Notes: generated by a model from the sequence alone, not told the origin. DNA of 38,266 bases from Casimicrobiaceae bacterium (GCA_025056355.1 JANWWI010000023.1:1-38266); one strand, 5' to 3'; counted from the first letter of the stretch, positions 20,808-30,049 are shown. Made by a program: numbers and translations.

Positions 20808-21589
20808 ATGCCCCGCGTCGTTCTCGATCCGAAACCGCGCAACCGGCGCGCAAAAAGCCGGCTGCGGAGCAAGCACTCGGGCGCTTGCAGCCCGAAAATC
20901 CCTCGCCATCCAGGCCGAAGCGCGAGGCGGTCGAATTCACGCCTGAGCTCAGACTGGCCCTGCTCGAACGTCTTGAGCAAGGCCTCGAGCGGCTCAAGCT
21001 ACCCGCTACCGAGCGCCAGAAGCAAAAACTCATCGATGCGCTTGCCCTGCTTTCACAGTGGAACGCCGTCATCAATTTGACCGCGATCCGAGAGCCGGAG
21101 GCGATGCTCGTTCAACACGTGCTTGATTCGCTCGCTGTCGTGCCCTTTTTGCCCGAAGAGGCCACCTCGCTGCTTGACGTCGGTACGGGAGGCGGCTTCC
21201 CCGCCATCCCGATCGCCATCCTCATGCCCGAACTCGAGGTGGTCGGCATCGACTCGGTACGCAAGAAAACCGATTTCGTCAACACGGTGGCCGAAACGCT
21301 CGCGCTGAAAAATCTCACCGCGATCCATGGCCGCGTGGAAGAACACCCCGCCACCTACGACATCGTCCTGAGCCGCGCCTTCGCTTCGCTTGCCGACTAC
21401 GTCAAGTCGGCCCACGCCTGTCTGAACTTCGACGAAGAAGCGCTCATGCTGGCCATGAAGGGCAAGCATCCGGCCGAGGAGATCGCGGAACTTGCCTCGA
21501 TTGGATGGCGTGTGGCACGTGAGGAAGTGCTCACAGTCCCGTTTTTGGAGGCCGAGCGGCGGTTGTTTTGGCTCGAGGCGGCTCGATGA
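20804..21589 (+). CDS. rsmG: 16S rRNA m7G527 methyltransferase RsmG
   Basis: This 261-residue protein methylates G527 of 16S rRNA. The core begins near residue 48. Features are [17 protein letters not shown], then [12 protein letters not shown], the SAM motif [17 protein letters not shown], and [14 protein letters not shown]. The first ~45 residues are a basic, Pro/Ala/Arg-rich extension not found in the ~207-residue E. coli enzyme. The ATG at 20804 overlaps the mnmG stop (ATGA), which favours the long form, though a later start is possible. The stop overlaps the next gene in the same way. Confidence 0.94.
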   Translation: MNAPRRSRSETAQPARKKPAAEQALGRLQPENPSPSRPKREAVEFTPELRLALLERLEQGLERLKLPATERQKQKLIDALALLSQWNAVINLTAIREPEAMLVQHVLDSLAVVPFLPEEATSLLDVGTGGGFPAIPIAILMPELEVVGIDSVRKKTDFVNTVAETLALKNLTAIHGRVEEHPATYDIVLSRAFASLADYVKSAHACLNFDEEALMLAMKGKHPAEEIAELASIGWRVAREEVLTVPFLEAERRLFWLEAAR

Positions 21590-22236
21590 CGATCACGGGC
21601 ATCAACGACCTCTGGGCGCTCATCCTCGCCACGCTCGTGTTTTTGGCCATTCCGGGTCCCGGCACCATCAAGCTGTTGGCAAGTGTTGGCGAGCCGGGCG
21701 GTGGGGTGCGGGCGGGGCTTTGGAGCACGCTCGGTTTGCTCAGTGGCGACAGCGTGTGGATGGTGCTTGCGCTGGGCGGTGTGGCTGCCTTCGCCGCGGC
21801 CCATCCGGCGGCCTTCGACGTGCTGCGATACGGCGGGGCCGCGTATCTGGCCTGGGTTGGCTGGAGGCTGCTGCGCGATGCCCGCGTGAGTTTAGGCGAG
21901 CGCCCGGGCGGGGCTGCGGCCCGAGGGCGGCGCGGACCGCGGGCCTGGTTTCTTGAATCGATGCTCGTGTCGCTGTCAAACCCCAAGGTGATCGGCTTCT
22001 ACGTGGCGTTTTTTCCGCTCTTTATCGACCCGCGCAGCTTCGACGGCGTGGCCACTTACGCAAGAATGATGGCGATCGTGCTCGTGCTTGCCTTTCTCTA
22101 CTGCCTGTGGCTCATCGCTGCGGCACAGTTTGCGCGGCGCGTGTTTGCGCTCTACCCCGAGCTGCCCGTGTGGCTCAAGCGGCTCGGCGGAGCGGCACTG
22201 ATGGGTTTTGCCGGCAAATTTGCCGCTGAGCGATGA
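21586..22236 (+). CDS. LysE/RhtB family amino-acid exporter
   Basis: This 216-residue inner-membrane protein has about six hydrophobic helices. The N-terminal FLAIPGPGTIKLLASVGEPGGGVRAG carries the PGP motif and glycine-rich loop typical of LysE/RhtB exporters, which expel amino acids or analogues using the proton gradient. Also typical is the LRYGGAAYLAWVGWRLLRDA helix and the SNPKVIGFYVAFFPLFID segment. Its ATG overlaps the rsmG stop and its stop overlaps the parA ATG. The coupling says little about substrate, which cannot be told from sequence. Confidence 0.9.
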   Translation: MTITGINDLWALILATLVFLAIPGPGTIKLLASVGEPGGGVRAGLWSTLGLLSGDSVWMVLALGGVAAFAAAHPAAFDVLRYGGAAYLAWVGWRLLRDARVSLGERPGGAAARGRRGPRAWFLESMLVSLSNPKVIGFYVAFFPLFIDPRSFDGVATYARMMAIVLVLAFLYCLWLIAAAQFARRVFALYPELPVWLKRLGGAALMGFAGKFAAER

Positions 22237-23039
22237 TCCGCACCATTGCAATTGCCAATCAAAAGGGCGGCGTCGGCAAGACCACCACGGCGGTCAATCT
22301 CGCGGCCTCGCTTGCCAAAGAAGGCCGACGCGTGATGCTCATCGACATCGACCCCCAGGGCAACGCGACGATGGGGGCCGGCGTCGACAAAAACGCCGCG
22401 CGTATCACCGTCTACCACGTGTTGTTGGGCGAGGCCACGTTGCTTGAGGCGCGCATCGGCGCCCTCGGTGGCTTCGACCTCGTTCCGGCCAACCGCGAGC
22501 TGGCCGGCGCCGAGGTCGAGCTTGTCAATCTCCCCGATCGCGAGACGAAGCTCAAAGAGGCCATTCGCACGCTGCGTGCGGCGATCGCCGAGGTGGCCGA
22601 GGCCTACGACTACATCCTGATCGACTGTCCGCCCACACTCAACTTGCTCACGCTCAACGCGTTGTGCGCGGCCGACAGCGTTTTGATTCCGATGCAGTGT
22701 GAGTACTACGCCCTCGAGGGCCTATCGGATCTCGTGCAGACGCTGCGTCGTATGCAGGGTTTTTTGAACCCCAATCTGCAGATCGAGGGGCTGCTTCGCA
22801 CCATGTACGACCCGCGCATGACCCTTTCGCAACAGGTGGCCGCGCAGCTCGAGCGGCACTTTGGCGACAAGCTGTTCAAGACCGTGATCCCGCGCAACAT
22901 TCGGCTCGCCGAGGCGCCTTCGCACGGCCTGCCCGCGCTGCTTCTGGATCGAGCGAGCAAAGGCGCGCAGGCTTATCTAGCGCTGGCCCAAGAATTGATT
23001 GCGCGTCACGAACCCGCGGCGGCTTCGCCGCAACGCTAA
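22233..23039 (+). CDS. parA: Chromosome partitioning ATPase ParA (Soj)
   Basis: This 268-residue deviant Walker A ATPase forms nucleoid-bound dimers and, with ParB and parS, segregates the origin region. The deviant P-loop is KGGVGKTT at residues 11-18 with the signature lysine at 11. Walker A' IDIDPQGNATMG and Walker B YILIDCPPTLNLLTLNAL are intact. The length and lack of an N-terminal DNA-binding domain mark it as the chromosomal (Soj-like) type. Its start overlaps the lysE stop, and parB follows 22 bp after its stop. Confidence 0.97.
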   Translation: MIRTIAIANQKGGVGKTTTAVNLAASLAKEGRRVMLIDIDPQGNATMGAGVDKNAARITVYHVLLGEATLLEARIGALGGFDLVPANRELAGAEVELVNLPDRETKLKEAIRTLRAAIAEVAEAYDYILIDCPPTLNLLTLNALCAADSVLIPMQCEYYALEGLSDLVQTLRRMQGFLNPNLQIEGLLRTMYDPRMTLSQQVAAQLERHFGDKLFKTVIPRNIRLAEAPSHGLPALLLDRASKGAQAYLALAQELIARHEPAAASPQR

Positions 23040-23061
23040 GCCAACTCACGAAAGCACCGCA

Positions 23062-23952
23062 ATGGCACCCAAACTCAAAGGGCTTGGCCGTGGCCTCGAC
23101 GCACTGCTCATGCCCGAGACAGCCCTGCGCGACCCGAGCTCAGCGGGTGTGCGAACGCTGCCGTTGTCTGAACTTGTGCCGGGGCGCTTCCAACCGCGCC
23201 GTCACTTCGACGAGGCCTCGCTTTCGGAACTCGCCGAGTCGATCCGCGCGCAAGGATTGATGCAGCCGATCGTCGTGCGCAAGCTCGGCGAGGGCCGCTA
23301 CGAAATCATCGCCGGCGAACGCCGGTTTCGCGCCGCCGAGCGCGCGGGCTTGCAGGAGGTGCCCGTTCTCGTGCGTGAGGTCGATGATGCGACCGCGCTC
23401 ACCCTTGCCCTCATCGAGAACTTGCAGCGCAAGGACCTCAATCCCATCGAAGAGGCTGAAGGACTCGCACGCCTGATTCGCGAGTTTGGTTTCACCCACG
23501 AGCAAGCCGGCGCCGCGGTCGGCAAGAGTCGCAGCGCGGTGTCGAACCTGCTGCGCTTACTCGAATTGGCTCCGGCAGTGCGTGAGCGCGTGCTCGAGGG
23601 CAAGCTGGAGGCCGGCGCCGCGCGCGCACTGGCCACCTTGCCGCGCGACCGGCAGGTCCTGCTTGCCGAGCGGATTGCACTTCAAGGCTTATCGGTTCGT
23701 GCCGTCGAGGCCTTGGTCAAGTCCGAGAGCGCTGCCGCTGCTCAGCGCGAGGCGTCGCGCGGCACCGACCGCAGCCGCCCTTCGGCAAGGGACCCGGACC
23801 TCGTGCGGATTGAGACCGAACTCGCCGACTTGCTCGGCGCTGCCGTGACCATCCGCCAGGGGCGGGGAGGACGCGGCGAGCTGGTCATCCGCTACGCGAA
23901 CCTCGAACAATTCGATGGGCTGCTCGTGCGGCTGCGGGGCGCCTCGGGCTGA
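23062..23952 (+). CDS. parB: Chromosome partitioning protein ParB (Spo0J)
   Basis: This 296-residue CTP-dependent clamp loads at parS and spreads. ATG 23062 is chosen because MAPKLKGLGRGLDALL is the typical Spo0J N-terminus, the ParA-stimulating peptide. The N-domain shows PGRFQPRRHFDE, AGERRFRAAERAG (CTP-binding box) and ALIENLQRKDLNPIEEA. The HTH that reads parS is around GFTHEQAGAAVGKSRSAVSNLLRLLEL. The C-terminal dimerisation part is ~240-296. Target sites are seen at 18738 and 20296. Confidence 0.96.
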   Translation: MAPKLKGLGRGLDALLMPETALRDPSSAGVRTLPLSELVPGRFQPRRHFDEASLSELAESIRAQGLMQPIVVRKLGEGRYEIIAGERRFRAAERAGLQEVPVLVREVDDATALTLALIENLQRKDLNPIEEAEGLARLIREFGFTHEQAGAAVGKSRSAVSNLLRLLELAPAVRERVLEGKLEAGAARALATLPRDRQVLLAERIALQGLSVRAVEALVKSESAAAAQREASRGTDRSRPSARDPDLVRIETELADLLGAAVTIRQGRGGRGELVIRYANLEQFDGLLVRLRGASG

Positions 23953-24270
23953 CCCGAAAATCGGCCCCGAACGAAGTGCCGCTCGCTACGCTCGGCGGGG
24001 CGGTGTTCGCAGGAGCCGCTGGATGGCGCATGAGCGCTCGATCACAAGCAACCGGTACTGCGCTGCATATTCAAAACGTCCGATTTCGCGTCCAGGGCGC
24101 TTCGCGTTTGTCAACCGAATCTGACACAATTTGTTAGTAGTTTGGCAACGCGCGTACGGCGCGCCGGCAAGGCAGGCAGTAACGACGAGTTCCTGCGATG
24201 TGCTCGCCGGGGCTTGCCGCTTTTGCGTGCGCGGCCGAACTCAAAGACAGATCGATCAAGGAGCGTTCAC
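23953..24270. other. Intergenic region parB to cytochrome c
   Basis: This 318-bp stretch has no recognisable gene. After parB it holds a GC-rich structured stretch in which GCCG (23978-23981) can pair with CGGC (23993-23996), inside a weak outer pairing of CGAAC and GTTCG. There is no T-run, so termination here is uncertain. The AT-richer part around 24105-24145 is the likeliest place for the cytochrome promoter, but no good -10/-35 pair was found. Confidence 0.5.
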
Positions 24271-24636
24271 GTGAAACTCGCACTTCGTACAGCAGCGGCG
24301 TTCATGCTGCCACTCTTCGCCCTCGGCGCAGCCCACGCCGATGAGGCACTCGCTAAGGCCAAGGGCTGCACCGCTTGCCATGCGGTCGACAAAAAAATGG
24401 TCGGGCCGGCATACAACGCGATCGTGGCCTGCTATCAAACCAAGGATGCCAAGAAACTTGCCGAGAACAAAGCGACGGTGGCCAAGCACATCAAGGCGGG
24501 CGGTTCGGGCGTCTTTGGCATGGTGCCAATGCCCGCACATCCGCAACTTACGGATGCGGAGCTCAACAAGCTGGTCGACTGGATCTTCAGCATCAAGCCA
24601 GGCGAGTGCCCGAAAGAATTCAAGCCGAAGTCCTAA
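24271..24636 (+). CDS. Small periplasmic class I cytochrome c
   Basis: This 121-residue precursor starts with GTG 24271, fixed by an AAGGAG seven bases upstream and by the signal peptide (MKLALRTAAAFMLPLFALGAAHA, cleaved before Asp24). The haem motif is CTACH at 33-37, and the axial methionine is probably in GMVPMPAHP. Mature length is ~98 residues, like cytochromes c-551/c5 that carry single electrons between periplasmic redox partners. Two extra cysteines (IVACYQ and GECPKE) might form a disulfide. The frame is open upstream, but that sequence is not leader-like. It is monocistronic, ended by a strong terminator. Confidence 0.93.
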   Translation: MKLALRTAAAFMLPLFALGAAHADEALAKAKGCTACHAVDKKMVGPAYNAIVACYQTKDAKKLAENKATVAKHIKAGGSGVFGMVPMPAHPQLTDAELNKLVDWIFSIKPGECPKEFKPKS

Positions 24637-24653
24637 GCCGGCGCGAATGCTCG

Positions 24654-24694
24654 AAAAAAAAAAACGGCACCTTCGGGTGCCGTTTTTTTTTTTT
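24654..24694. terminator. Strong bidirectional terminator after cytochrome c
   Basis: Eleven A (24654-24664), CGGCACC, a TTCG tetraloop (24672-24675), GGTGCCG and twelve T (24683-24694) make a near-perfect hairpin, able to terminate on both strands. It begins 17 bp after the cytochrome stop. Confidence 0.95.
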
Positions 24695-25057
24695 GCTCGC
24701 CCGACAACAAACCCGGCGCAGCGGGCGCGCATTCAACCCTGCGCCGTTTGTGTTGGAAAGCTGAGGATTCCGGCGCCTCCGCGTCTTGCGCGCGCTGTTT
24801 GGCCAAGCGTTCGCTGCGCGCACGCCCCCGCGCGGAAGATGCGTTGCCAGACTACACGCGGCATCGGTCAATGCCACACGCGCATAAAAAAGCCCTGTAG
24901 TCGCTTGTAGTGGCCGCCTAGAATCGGGCTCCGCACGATCCGTGCCTTGCCGGGTCGTTGAGACGAACGCTCAATCCGACCGCTTGGGCTCGACGGCAAA
25001 TCCCCTCGACGGTCCTAGGGCCGCCTCACGTTTTGGCCCTGCAAGCGATCTCTTCCG
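24695..25057. other. Intergenic leader upstream of pckG
   Basis: This 363-bp stretch has no gene. It carries a candidate -10 at 24919-24924 and a small hairpin (TTGAG ... CTCAA near 24957-24973). No riboswitch or operator was recognised. The implied pckG leader would be about 130 nt. Confidence 0.45.
24919..24924 (+). promoter_or_regulatory. Candidate -10 element for pckG
   Basis: TAGAAT in the context CCTAGAATCGGG is nearly identical to the candidate upstream of dnaA. The -35 region (TGTAGT at 24896-24901) is a weak match. Confidence 0.35.
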
Positions 25058-26938
25058 ATGAATCAACCCGAAACGCTACTGACCCTTCAGGCCACGGTTT
25101 GCGCACCGGCGCACGTCCGCCATGTCCGCTTGCTCAGCTGGGTTCGAGAAATCGCCAGCTTGACGCAGCCCGCGCGCATCGAGTGGTGCGATGGTTCCCA
25201 AGCCGAGTATGAGCGGTTGTGTGCCGAGTTGGTCCGCGCGGGGACGTTCAAGCGGCTCAATCCCCACAAGCGGCCCAACTCATTTCTTGCTTGGACCGAT
25301 CCGTCCGATGTGGCGCGCGTCGAGGATCGGACCTTCATCTGCTCCGAGCGCCGCGACGATGCTGGGCCAACCAACCACTGGGTCGATCCGCAAGAAATGC
25401 GCGCGACCCTGACGCGCTTGTTCACGGGAGCGATGCGCGGCCGGACGCTCTACGTCGTGCCGTTTTCGATGGGGCCGCTCGGTTCGCCGTTCGCCCAGAT
25501 TGGCGTAGAGCTCACCGACTCGGCCTATGTGGTCGTAAACATGCGGCTCATGACGCGCATGGGCACTGCCGCGCTCGAAGCGCTCGGGGAGTCGGGCCAC
25601 TTCGTGCCTTGCGTGCACAGTGTCGGCGCGCCGCTTGCGCGCGCCGCGCGGGATGTGCCGTGGCCGTGCAACGAGACCAAATACATCGTGCACTTCCCCG
25701 AGACCCGAGAGATTTGGAGTTACGGGTCAGGCTATGGCGGCAATGCCCTACTGGGCAAAAAATGCTTCGCACTTCGGATCGCCTCGGCGATGGGACGCGC
25801 CGCAGCCGAGCAGGATGGGCTCGGCTGGCTTGCCGAGCACATGCTCATTCTCGGCGTCACCCGCCCGGATGGGCGCAAGTTTCACGTCGCCGCCGCATTT
25901 CCCTCGGCCTGCGGAAAAACCAACTTCGCGATGCTTGTGCCGCCCAAGGGCTTCGAGGGCTGGCGCGTCACCACGATCGGGGATGACATCGCCTGGATCA
26001 AGCCGGGCGCCGACGGGCGCCTCTACGCAATCAATCCCGAAGCGGGCTATTTCGGCGTGGCGCCCGGCACCAACGCCGAGACAAATCCAAACTGCATGGC
26101 TGCGCTCACGCGCGATGTGATCTTTACCAACTGTGCCTTGACCGACGACGGCGATGTTTGGTGGGAAGGCATGACCCCTGAGCCGCCCGCACATTGCCTC
26201 GACTGGCAGGGGCACGATTGGACCCCTGAGCTCGCCCGGGCGACGGGCGCCAAGGCGGCGCATCCAAACGCGCGCTTTACCGTGGCGGCGACGAACAACC
26301 CAGCCCTTGACCCGGCGTGGGACGATCCTGCGGGCGTACCGATCGATGCCTTCATCTTCGGCGGGCGGCGTTCGACCACCGTGCCGCTGGTCGTCGAGGC
26401 GCGCGATTGGGAGGAGGGCGTCTACCTCGCAGCAACGCTTGGTTCCGAAACCACCGCCGCGGCCTTCGGGCAACAAGGGGTGGTTCGCCGCGATCCGTTC
26501 GCGATGCTGCCGTTTGCCGGCTACCACATGGGCGACTACTTCGCTCACTGGCTCGCCCTGGGCGAGCGGCTCAAGGCGCGCGGCGCGGTCCTGCCGCGAA
26601 TCTTTGCCGTCAACTGGTTTCGCAAGGACGAGCAGGGGCGATTCCTCTGGCCCGGCTTCGGCGAGAACCTGCGCGTGCTCGCCTGGATGCTTGAGCGCAT
26701 CGAGGGTCGCGCCACAGGAGTCGAGCATGCCATCGGCGTCTCGCCGCGCTTCGGCGATTTTGACTGGCGCGGGCTCGCGTTCGACCCCGCGCGCTTTTCC
26801 GCACTGACTGCGGTCGATCGCGACGCGTGGCGTGCCGAGCTCGCCTTGCATGATGAATTGTTCGCGCGCCTGGCCGATCGTCTCCCGGCGCCGTTGCGCG
26901 TGGCGCGCGAACGGTTTGCCGCACGGCTCGGGCTCTGA
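25058..26938 (+). CDS. pckG: Phosphoenolpyruvate carboxykinase (GTP)
   Basis: This 626-residue enzyme interconverts oxaloacetate + GTP and phosphoenolpyruvate + CO2 + GDP, the gluconeogenic exit from the TCA cycle. Diagnostic elements are [13 protein letters not shown] (P-loop with the reactive cysteine of the GTP-dependent family), [11 protein letters not shown] (metal-binding aspartates), [21 protein letters not shown] and [13 protein letters not shown]. The C-terminal part has [12 protein letters not shown] and [23 protein letters not shown] (guanine site). The length is as in the family. It stands alone, with its own candidate promoter. Confidence 0.97.
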   Translation: MNQPETLLTLQATVCAPAHVRHVRLLSWVREIASLTQPARIEWCDGSQAEYERLCAELVRAGTFKRLNPHKRPNSFLAWTDPSDVARVEDRTFICSERRDDAGPTNHWVDPQEMRATLTRLFTGAMRGRTLYVVPFSMGPLGSPFAQIGVELTDSAYVVVNMRLMTRMGTAALEALGESGHFVPCVHSVGAPLARAARDVPWPCNETKYIVHFPETREIWSYGSGYGGNALLGKKCFALRIASAMGRAAAEQDGLGWLAEHMLILGVTRPDGRKFHVAAAFPSACGKTNFAMLVPPKGFEGWRVTTIGDDIAWIKPGADGRLYAINPEAGYFGVAPGTNAETNPNCMAALTRDVIFTNCALTDDGDVWWEGMTPEPPAHCLDWQGHDWTPELARATGAKAAHPNARFTVAATNNPALDPAWDDPAGVPIDAFIFGGRRSTTVPLVVEARDWEEGVYLAATLGSETTAAAFGQQGVVRRDPFAMLPFAGYHMGDYFAHWLALGERLKARGAVLPRIFAVNWFRKDEQGRFLWPGFGENLRVLAWMLERIEGRATGVEHAIGVSPRFGDFDWRGLAFDPARFSALTAVDRDAWRAELALHDELFARLADRLPAPLRVARERFAARLGL

Positions 26939-26973
26939 AGATCCGCCGAAGCGCAATTCTCCCCGGCCGCGAC

Positions 26974-26979
26974 TAACAT
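26974..26979 (+). promoter_or_regulatory. Candidate -10 element for the DUF418 gene
   Basis: TAACAT in the context ACTAACATCGCC lies 58 bp before the proposed TTG start. It shares the CTA-xATCGC pattern seen before mnmG and dnaA. No clear -35 is visible. Confidence 0.25.
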
Positions 26980-27031
26980 CGCCACCATCCGAGGCGCCGG
27001 GGAGATTCGAATCGCTGCGATCGACACGGGT

Positions 27032-28198
27032 TTGCCGAGCACGCGCCTTGCCGCGATCGATCTGGCGCGCGGGCTCGCGCTGCTCGGCGTGGCGCTCGTC
27101 AACGTGCACGCGTTCGCGGTCGGGTGGGACAGCCACCGCGCCCTCGAGCGCGTCGGCCACCTCGCAGACCTCTTCGCCGAGCTGCTCATCGGCTTTTTCG
27201 TGCAGGGACGGGCCTACCCGACGCTTGCTTTCTTGTTCGGGCTCGGGCTTGCGCTCCAATGGGCGCGTGCGGAGGCCGCCGAGCCAGAAAGCGCACGCGC
27301 GGTGCTCTCCGCGATGCGGGCTCGGCTCGTCGCGCTCTGGCTGCTTGGCGTGGCGCACGGCCTTCTGCTCTGGCCCGGCGACATCGTATCGAGCTATGCG
27401 CTGATCGGACTTGCGCTTTGCTTGCGCTGGCCGCGTGCAGCGGAAGAACTGCGTCTCTGGGTCGTGACGGGCGCAGGTCTTTTTCTGCTGCTCGGCGCGT
27501 TGTCGGCGCTTTGGTTCGTGCGAGAGCCGGGCGATCCGCTGCCCCCCGAGCCGACCTCCGTCGCAAGCGCAAGCCTTGCGGCCGCCCTAGCGGCCCATCC
27601 GCTCGAGTTTTTGCGCTACGGGCTCATTCATCTCATCCAACCGCAACTTTGGGCGCTTGCCGCGGCCGGCGTGTGGCTCGCACCGCGATTGATCGACTGG
27701 CTCAAGCGCGGCGCCCCCTGGAACCGCTCCCTAAGCGCCGCCCTCGCCGTCTTCGTTCTGGGCCTGCTCTGCGACGCCCTTGCGCTCGTGGCTGGCCAGT
27801 GGACCTACAGCGTTCAGCAACAGCCCGCCACCGCCTGGCTTGTGCTTGCGCAGCTTGCCGCCGCTGTCGGTTCCGCACCGCTGTTGCTCTGGCTTGCAGC
27901 GCGCTGGGCGAGGCCTCGCGCTGGATCCCCTGCCTCCCTTCGGTGGCTCGTCGAGGCTGCCGGCCGTGCACCGCTGACGCAGTTTTTCGGTCAATCGCTG
28001 GTCTTCGCACTGGTCTTTGCCGCCTGGGCGGGCGGCTGGCATGGCGAGCTCGGCCGCGCGGCCTACAGTGCGCTTGCCTTGACAACCTGGGCTGTGCTTG
28101 CGGCACTCAGCGCGGTGTGGTTTGCGCGCGGCTACGCACGCGCACCGGTTGAGACACTTTGGCTCGCTCTTGCGCGTTGGCTCGCGCAGCGTCGTTGA
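27032..28198 (+). CDS. DUF418 (YeiB-like) membrane protein
   Basis: This is a ~388-residue polytopic inner-membrane protein. The N-terminus RLAAIDLARGLALLGVALVNVHAF is typical of YeiB/DUF418 proteins, as are FFVQGRAYPTLAFLFGLGLAL and the C-terminal half (~190-388) with GRAPLTQFFGQSLVFALVF. These proteins are related to acyltransferase-3-like membrane proteins; their function is unsettled. The start is uncertain: TTG 27032 gives the usual N-terminus but has a poor ribosome binding site, while GGGGAG near 26999 would better suit a non-standard ATT or ATC a few codons upstream. Confidence 0.85.
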   Translation: MPSTRLAAIDLARGLALLGVALVNVHAFAVGWDSHRALERVGHLADLFAELLIGFFVQGRAYPTLAFLFGLGLALQWARAEAAEPESARAVLSAMRARLVALWLLGVAHGLLLWPGDIVSSYALIGLALCLRWPRAAEELRLWVVTGAGLFLLLGALSALWFVREPGDPLPPEPTSVASASLAAALAAHPLEFLRYGLIHLIQPQLWALAAAGVWLAPRLIDWLKRGAPWNRSLSAALAVFVLGLLCDALALVAGQWTYSVQQQPATAWLVLAQLAAAVGSAPLLLWLAARWARPRAGSPASLRWLVEAAGRAPLTQFFGQSLVFALVFAAWAGGWHGELGRAAYSALALTTWAVLAALSAVWFARGYARAPVETLWLALARWLAQRR

Positions 28199-28438
28199 GG
28201 CGTCGCGCAAAAGCCGCGGGGCGCGAGCATCGCGCGGCGGGCTCGCGGTCTGGACGGGCTGCCCGGGATCCTTAGCGCACCCGACGGCTCTCGGCCGGGC
28301 GACCGCATGCGTGGCTCGACCGCAGAGGCTCGTGGCATGATCCTTTGCCCGACCAAGGACGAAGGGGTCTTGCGCGTACGACCTGCCACACGATGGGGCG
28401 TCGGCCGCGACTTGGTGACGCCCTCAAGGATTGCCAAA

Positions 28439-28930
28439 GTGCCTGCCGCGTGTTTTTGTCTGCGTTTTTCCTCGCCCATCGGCACGCTGCTTGCGATTGA
28501 ATGCGCGGGCGCGATCACGGATTTGCACCTCGTCACGGCTCGCCGCGTGCCCAGAGTGCCGCCCGGCGCGCGCGAGGTGCGCACCGCGCTTTTGCGCTCG
28601 CTCGAGCGGCAGCTTGCCGAGTACTTCGCCGGCACGCGTCGCCGCTTCGACGTGCCGCTTGCGCCGCGCGGCACAGCTTTTCAGCAGGAGGTCTGGGCGG
28701 CCCTATGTGCGATTCCCTATGGCCAGAGGCGAAGCTACGCCGAGCTTGCCCATGCGCTCGGGCGCGCGACCGCGGCGCGCGCGGTCGCTGCGGCGAACGC
28801 CCGAAATCCTATCCTCATCCTAATTCCGTGCCACCGCGTGATTGCCGCTCGCGGCGAGCTGGGTGGCTACTCCGGGGGCGTGCCCGTCAAGCGCTTCTTG
28901 CTCGCCCTTGAGGCCGCACAACGCGGCTAA
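28439..28930 (+). CDS. ogt: Methylated-DNA--[protein]-cysteine S-methyltransferase (Ogt-like)
   Basis: This 163-residue suicide repair protein transfers alkyl groups from O6-alkylguanine to its own cysteine. The active site is PCHRVI, within NPILILIPCHRVIAARGELGGYSGG. The helix-turn-helix is in RRSYAELAHALGRATAARAVAAANARN, with the arginine finger in the ARAV segment. The N-domain starts FCLRFSSPIGTLLAIE. GTG 28439 is preferred because AAGGA lies eight bases upstream and the length is then normal; the frame is open back to 28307 with an unlikely extension. The upstream 240 bp holds no other gene. Confidence 0.92.
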   Translation: MPAACFCLRFSSPIGTLLAIECAGAITDLHLVTARRVPRVPPGAREVRTALLRSLERQLAEYFAGTRRRFDVPLAPRGTAFQQEVWAALCAIPYGQRRSYAELAHALGRATAARAVAAANARNPILILIPCHRVIAARGELGGYSGGVPVKRFLLALEAAQRG

Positions 28931-28933
28931 AAT
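28928..28933 (+). promoter_or_regulatory. Candidate -10 element for the rpmH operon
   Basis: TAAAAT in the context GCTAAAATCAAG overlaps the ogt stop codon. It would give an rpmH leader of nearly 200 nt containing a 10-bp stem-loop. The -35 match (TTGAGG, 14-bp spacing) is poor. Confidence 0.3.
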
Positions 28934-28952
28934 CAAGAGCTTTTCGTGCGGC

Positions 28953-28979
28953 GCGCCATCGACGGGCGTTCGATGGCGC
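28953..28979 (+). other. Strong stem-loop in the rpmH leader
   Basis: GCGCCATCGA (28953-28962) pairs perfectly with TCGATGGCGC (28970-28979) around a 7-nt loop. No T-run follows, so it is not a standard terminator. A second GC hairpin, CCCGCG/CGCGGG, lies at 28995-29008. Both are in the 203-bp space between ogt and rpmH. Confidence 0.6.
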
Positions 28980-29133
28980 CCGGCGCGATCCGGCCCCGCG
29001 CACGCGGGACAACGATCGTTCCTTCGGATTGGCTCGGCGCGCGAGCTCGCGTAGGTGAGCTCCGTGCCGCGCTGCCAAAGCCTCCATCCGGCCCGCGCGG
29101 ACTGCCCGCCTGGGCCAGCTGACCGCCACGACC

Positions 29134-29268
29134 ATGAAACGCACCTATCAACCCTCCGTCATCCGCCGCAAGCGAAATCACGGGTTTCGCGCGCGCATGA
29201 AAACCAAATCCGGCCGCGCGATCTTGAATGCGCGTCGCGCCAAAGGCCGCAAGCGGCTCTCCGCCTGA
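29134..29268 (+). CDS. rpmH: 50S ribosomal protein L34
   Basis: This 44-residue, very basic protein of the large ribosomal subunit is unmistakable from [18 protein letters not shown], then [19 protein letters not shown] and the end KRLSA. It heads the conserved rpmH-rnpA-yidD-yidC-mnmE block. Confidence 0.98.
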   Translation: MKRTYQPSVIRRKRNHGFRARMKTKSGRAILNARRAKGRKRLSA

Positions 29269-29303
29269 GGCCGCCGGCGAGAGCCCAGCGGTGACTGCGC
29301 GCC

Positions 29304-29756
29304 GTGGTCGTCTCTTGTCTCAAGCCCCGAAGCACAAGCGGTGAGGCGCAAACCGCCGGCAGCGCCGCCGCACGCGCGAGGCAAGCTGACCTGCGCTTTC
29401 CGCGCACAGCACGGCTAACGCGAGCCGAAGAGTTCGATGCCGTGCTCAAAACCCGTCCGGTACGCGCGCGTTGGCTGTGGCTCTATCGCATGACACCGCC
29501 GAACGACTCTGCCAGCCTCTATCCACGCCTCGGCTTGATGGTGTCGAAAAAGCTCGCCCGCACCGCGGTGCTGCGCAACGCGGTCAAACGGCGCCTGCGT
29601 GAACAGTTCCGCCTGAGACGGCCGCTGTTGCCGCCGCGCTGGTATGTGGCCCGGCTCGTGGCGCGCGTCGAGCGCTCGCAGCTCCCAGAGATTGTGACCG
29701 AATGGCAGCAGCTGCTCGACGCAGAGCTCCGGCGCGGGCCCGGGAGAACGCCATGA
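29304..29756 (+). CDS. rnpA: Ribonuclease P protein component
   Basis: This is the protein subunit of RNase P, which with the RNA subunit removes 5' leaders of pre-tRNAs. The core shows [46 protein letters not shown] (the RNR motif) and WQQLLDAEL. From GTG 29304 it is 150 residues, with ~30 extra at the N-terminus compared with usual ~120-residue members. No better in-frame start was found closer to the core. Its stop overlaps the yidD start (ATGA). Confidence 0.93.
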   Translation: MVVSCLKPRSTSGEAQTAGSAAARARQADLRFPRTARLTRAEEFDAVLKTRPVRARWLWLYRMTPPNDSASLYPRLGLMVSKKLARTAVLRNAVKRRLREQFRLRRPLLPPRWYVARLVARVERSQLPEIVTEWQQLLDAELRRGPGRTP

Positions 29757-30049
29757 GCCCCCCGAGCCAGTGGCCGGCTCAAGCGGCCTTGGGACTGATC
29801 CGCGCCTATCGCTACGGCGTGAGTCCGCTTCTTGGACCGCGCTGCCGTTTTTTCCCGAGTTGTTCGGAATACACCGCCGAAGCAATTCGGCTGCACGGGC
29901 TCCTGCGCGGGACCGTTCTTGGGGCATGGCGGATCGCGCGTTGTCATCCATGGCATCCCGGGGGTTACGACCCCGTGCCAGGCAGCCCGAGCGCCGGGGA
30001 TGCCGCCGCGCCGGTCGGCTCTGAGCCGCCTCCACCCTCTACTGGCTGA
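29753..30049 (+). CDS. yidD: Membrane protein insertion efficiency factor YidD
   Basis: This 98-residue small protein helps YidC-dependent membrane insertion and sits at the inner face of the membrane. The family core is [31 protein letters not shown] with the conserved cysteines, then [21 protein letters not shown] 29753 overlaps the rnpA stop. yidC begins 11 bp after its stop. Confidence 0.95.
   Translation: MSPPSQWPAQAALGLIRAYRYGVSPLLGPRCRFFPSCSEYTAEAIRLHGLLRGTVLGAWRIARCHPWHPGGYDPVPGSPSAGDAAAPVGSEPPPPSTG

Noticed and set aside
27004-27013. GATTCGAATC, resembling a tRNA T-loop
   Set aside because: No acceptor, D or anticodon stems can be built around it; it is a short palindrome near the DUF418 start.
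25748-27358. A 536-codon open frame on the minus strand opposite pckG
   Set aside because: It is an antisense shadow of a high-GC gene; the product is unlike any family, while the plus strand encodes full-length PEP carboxykinase.
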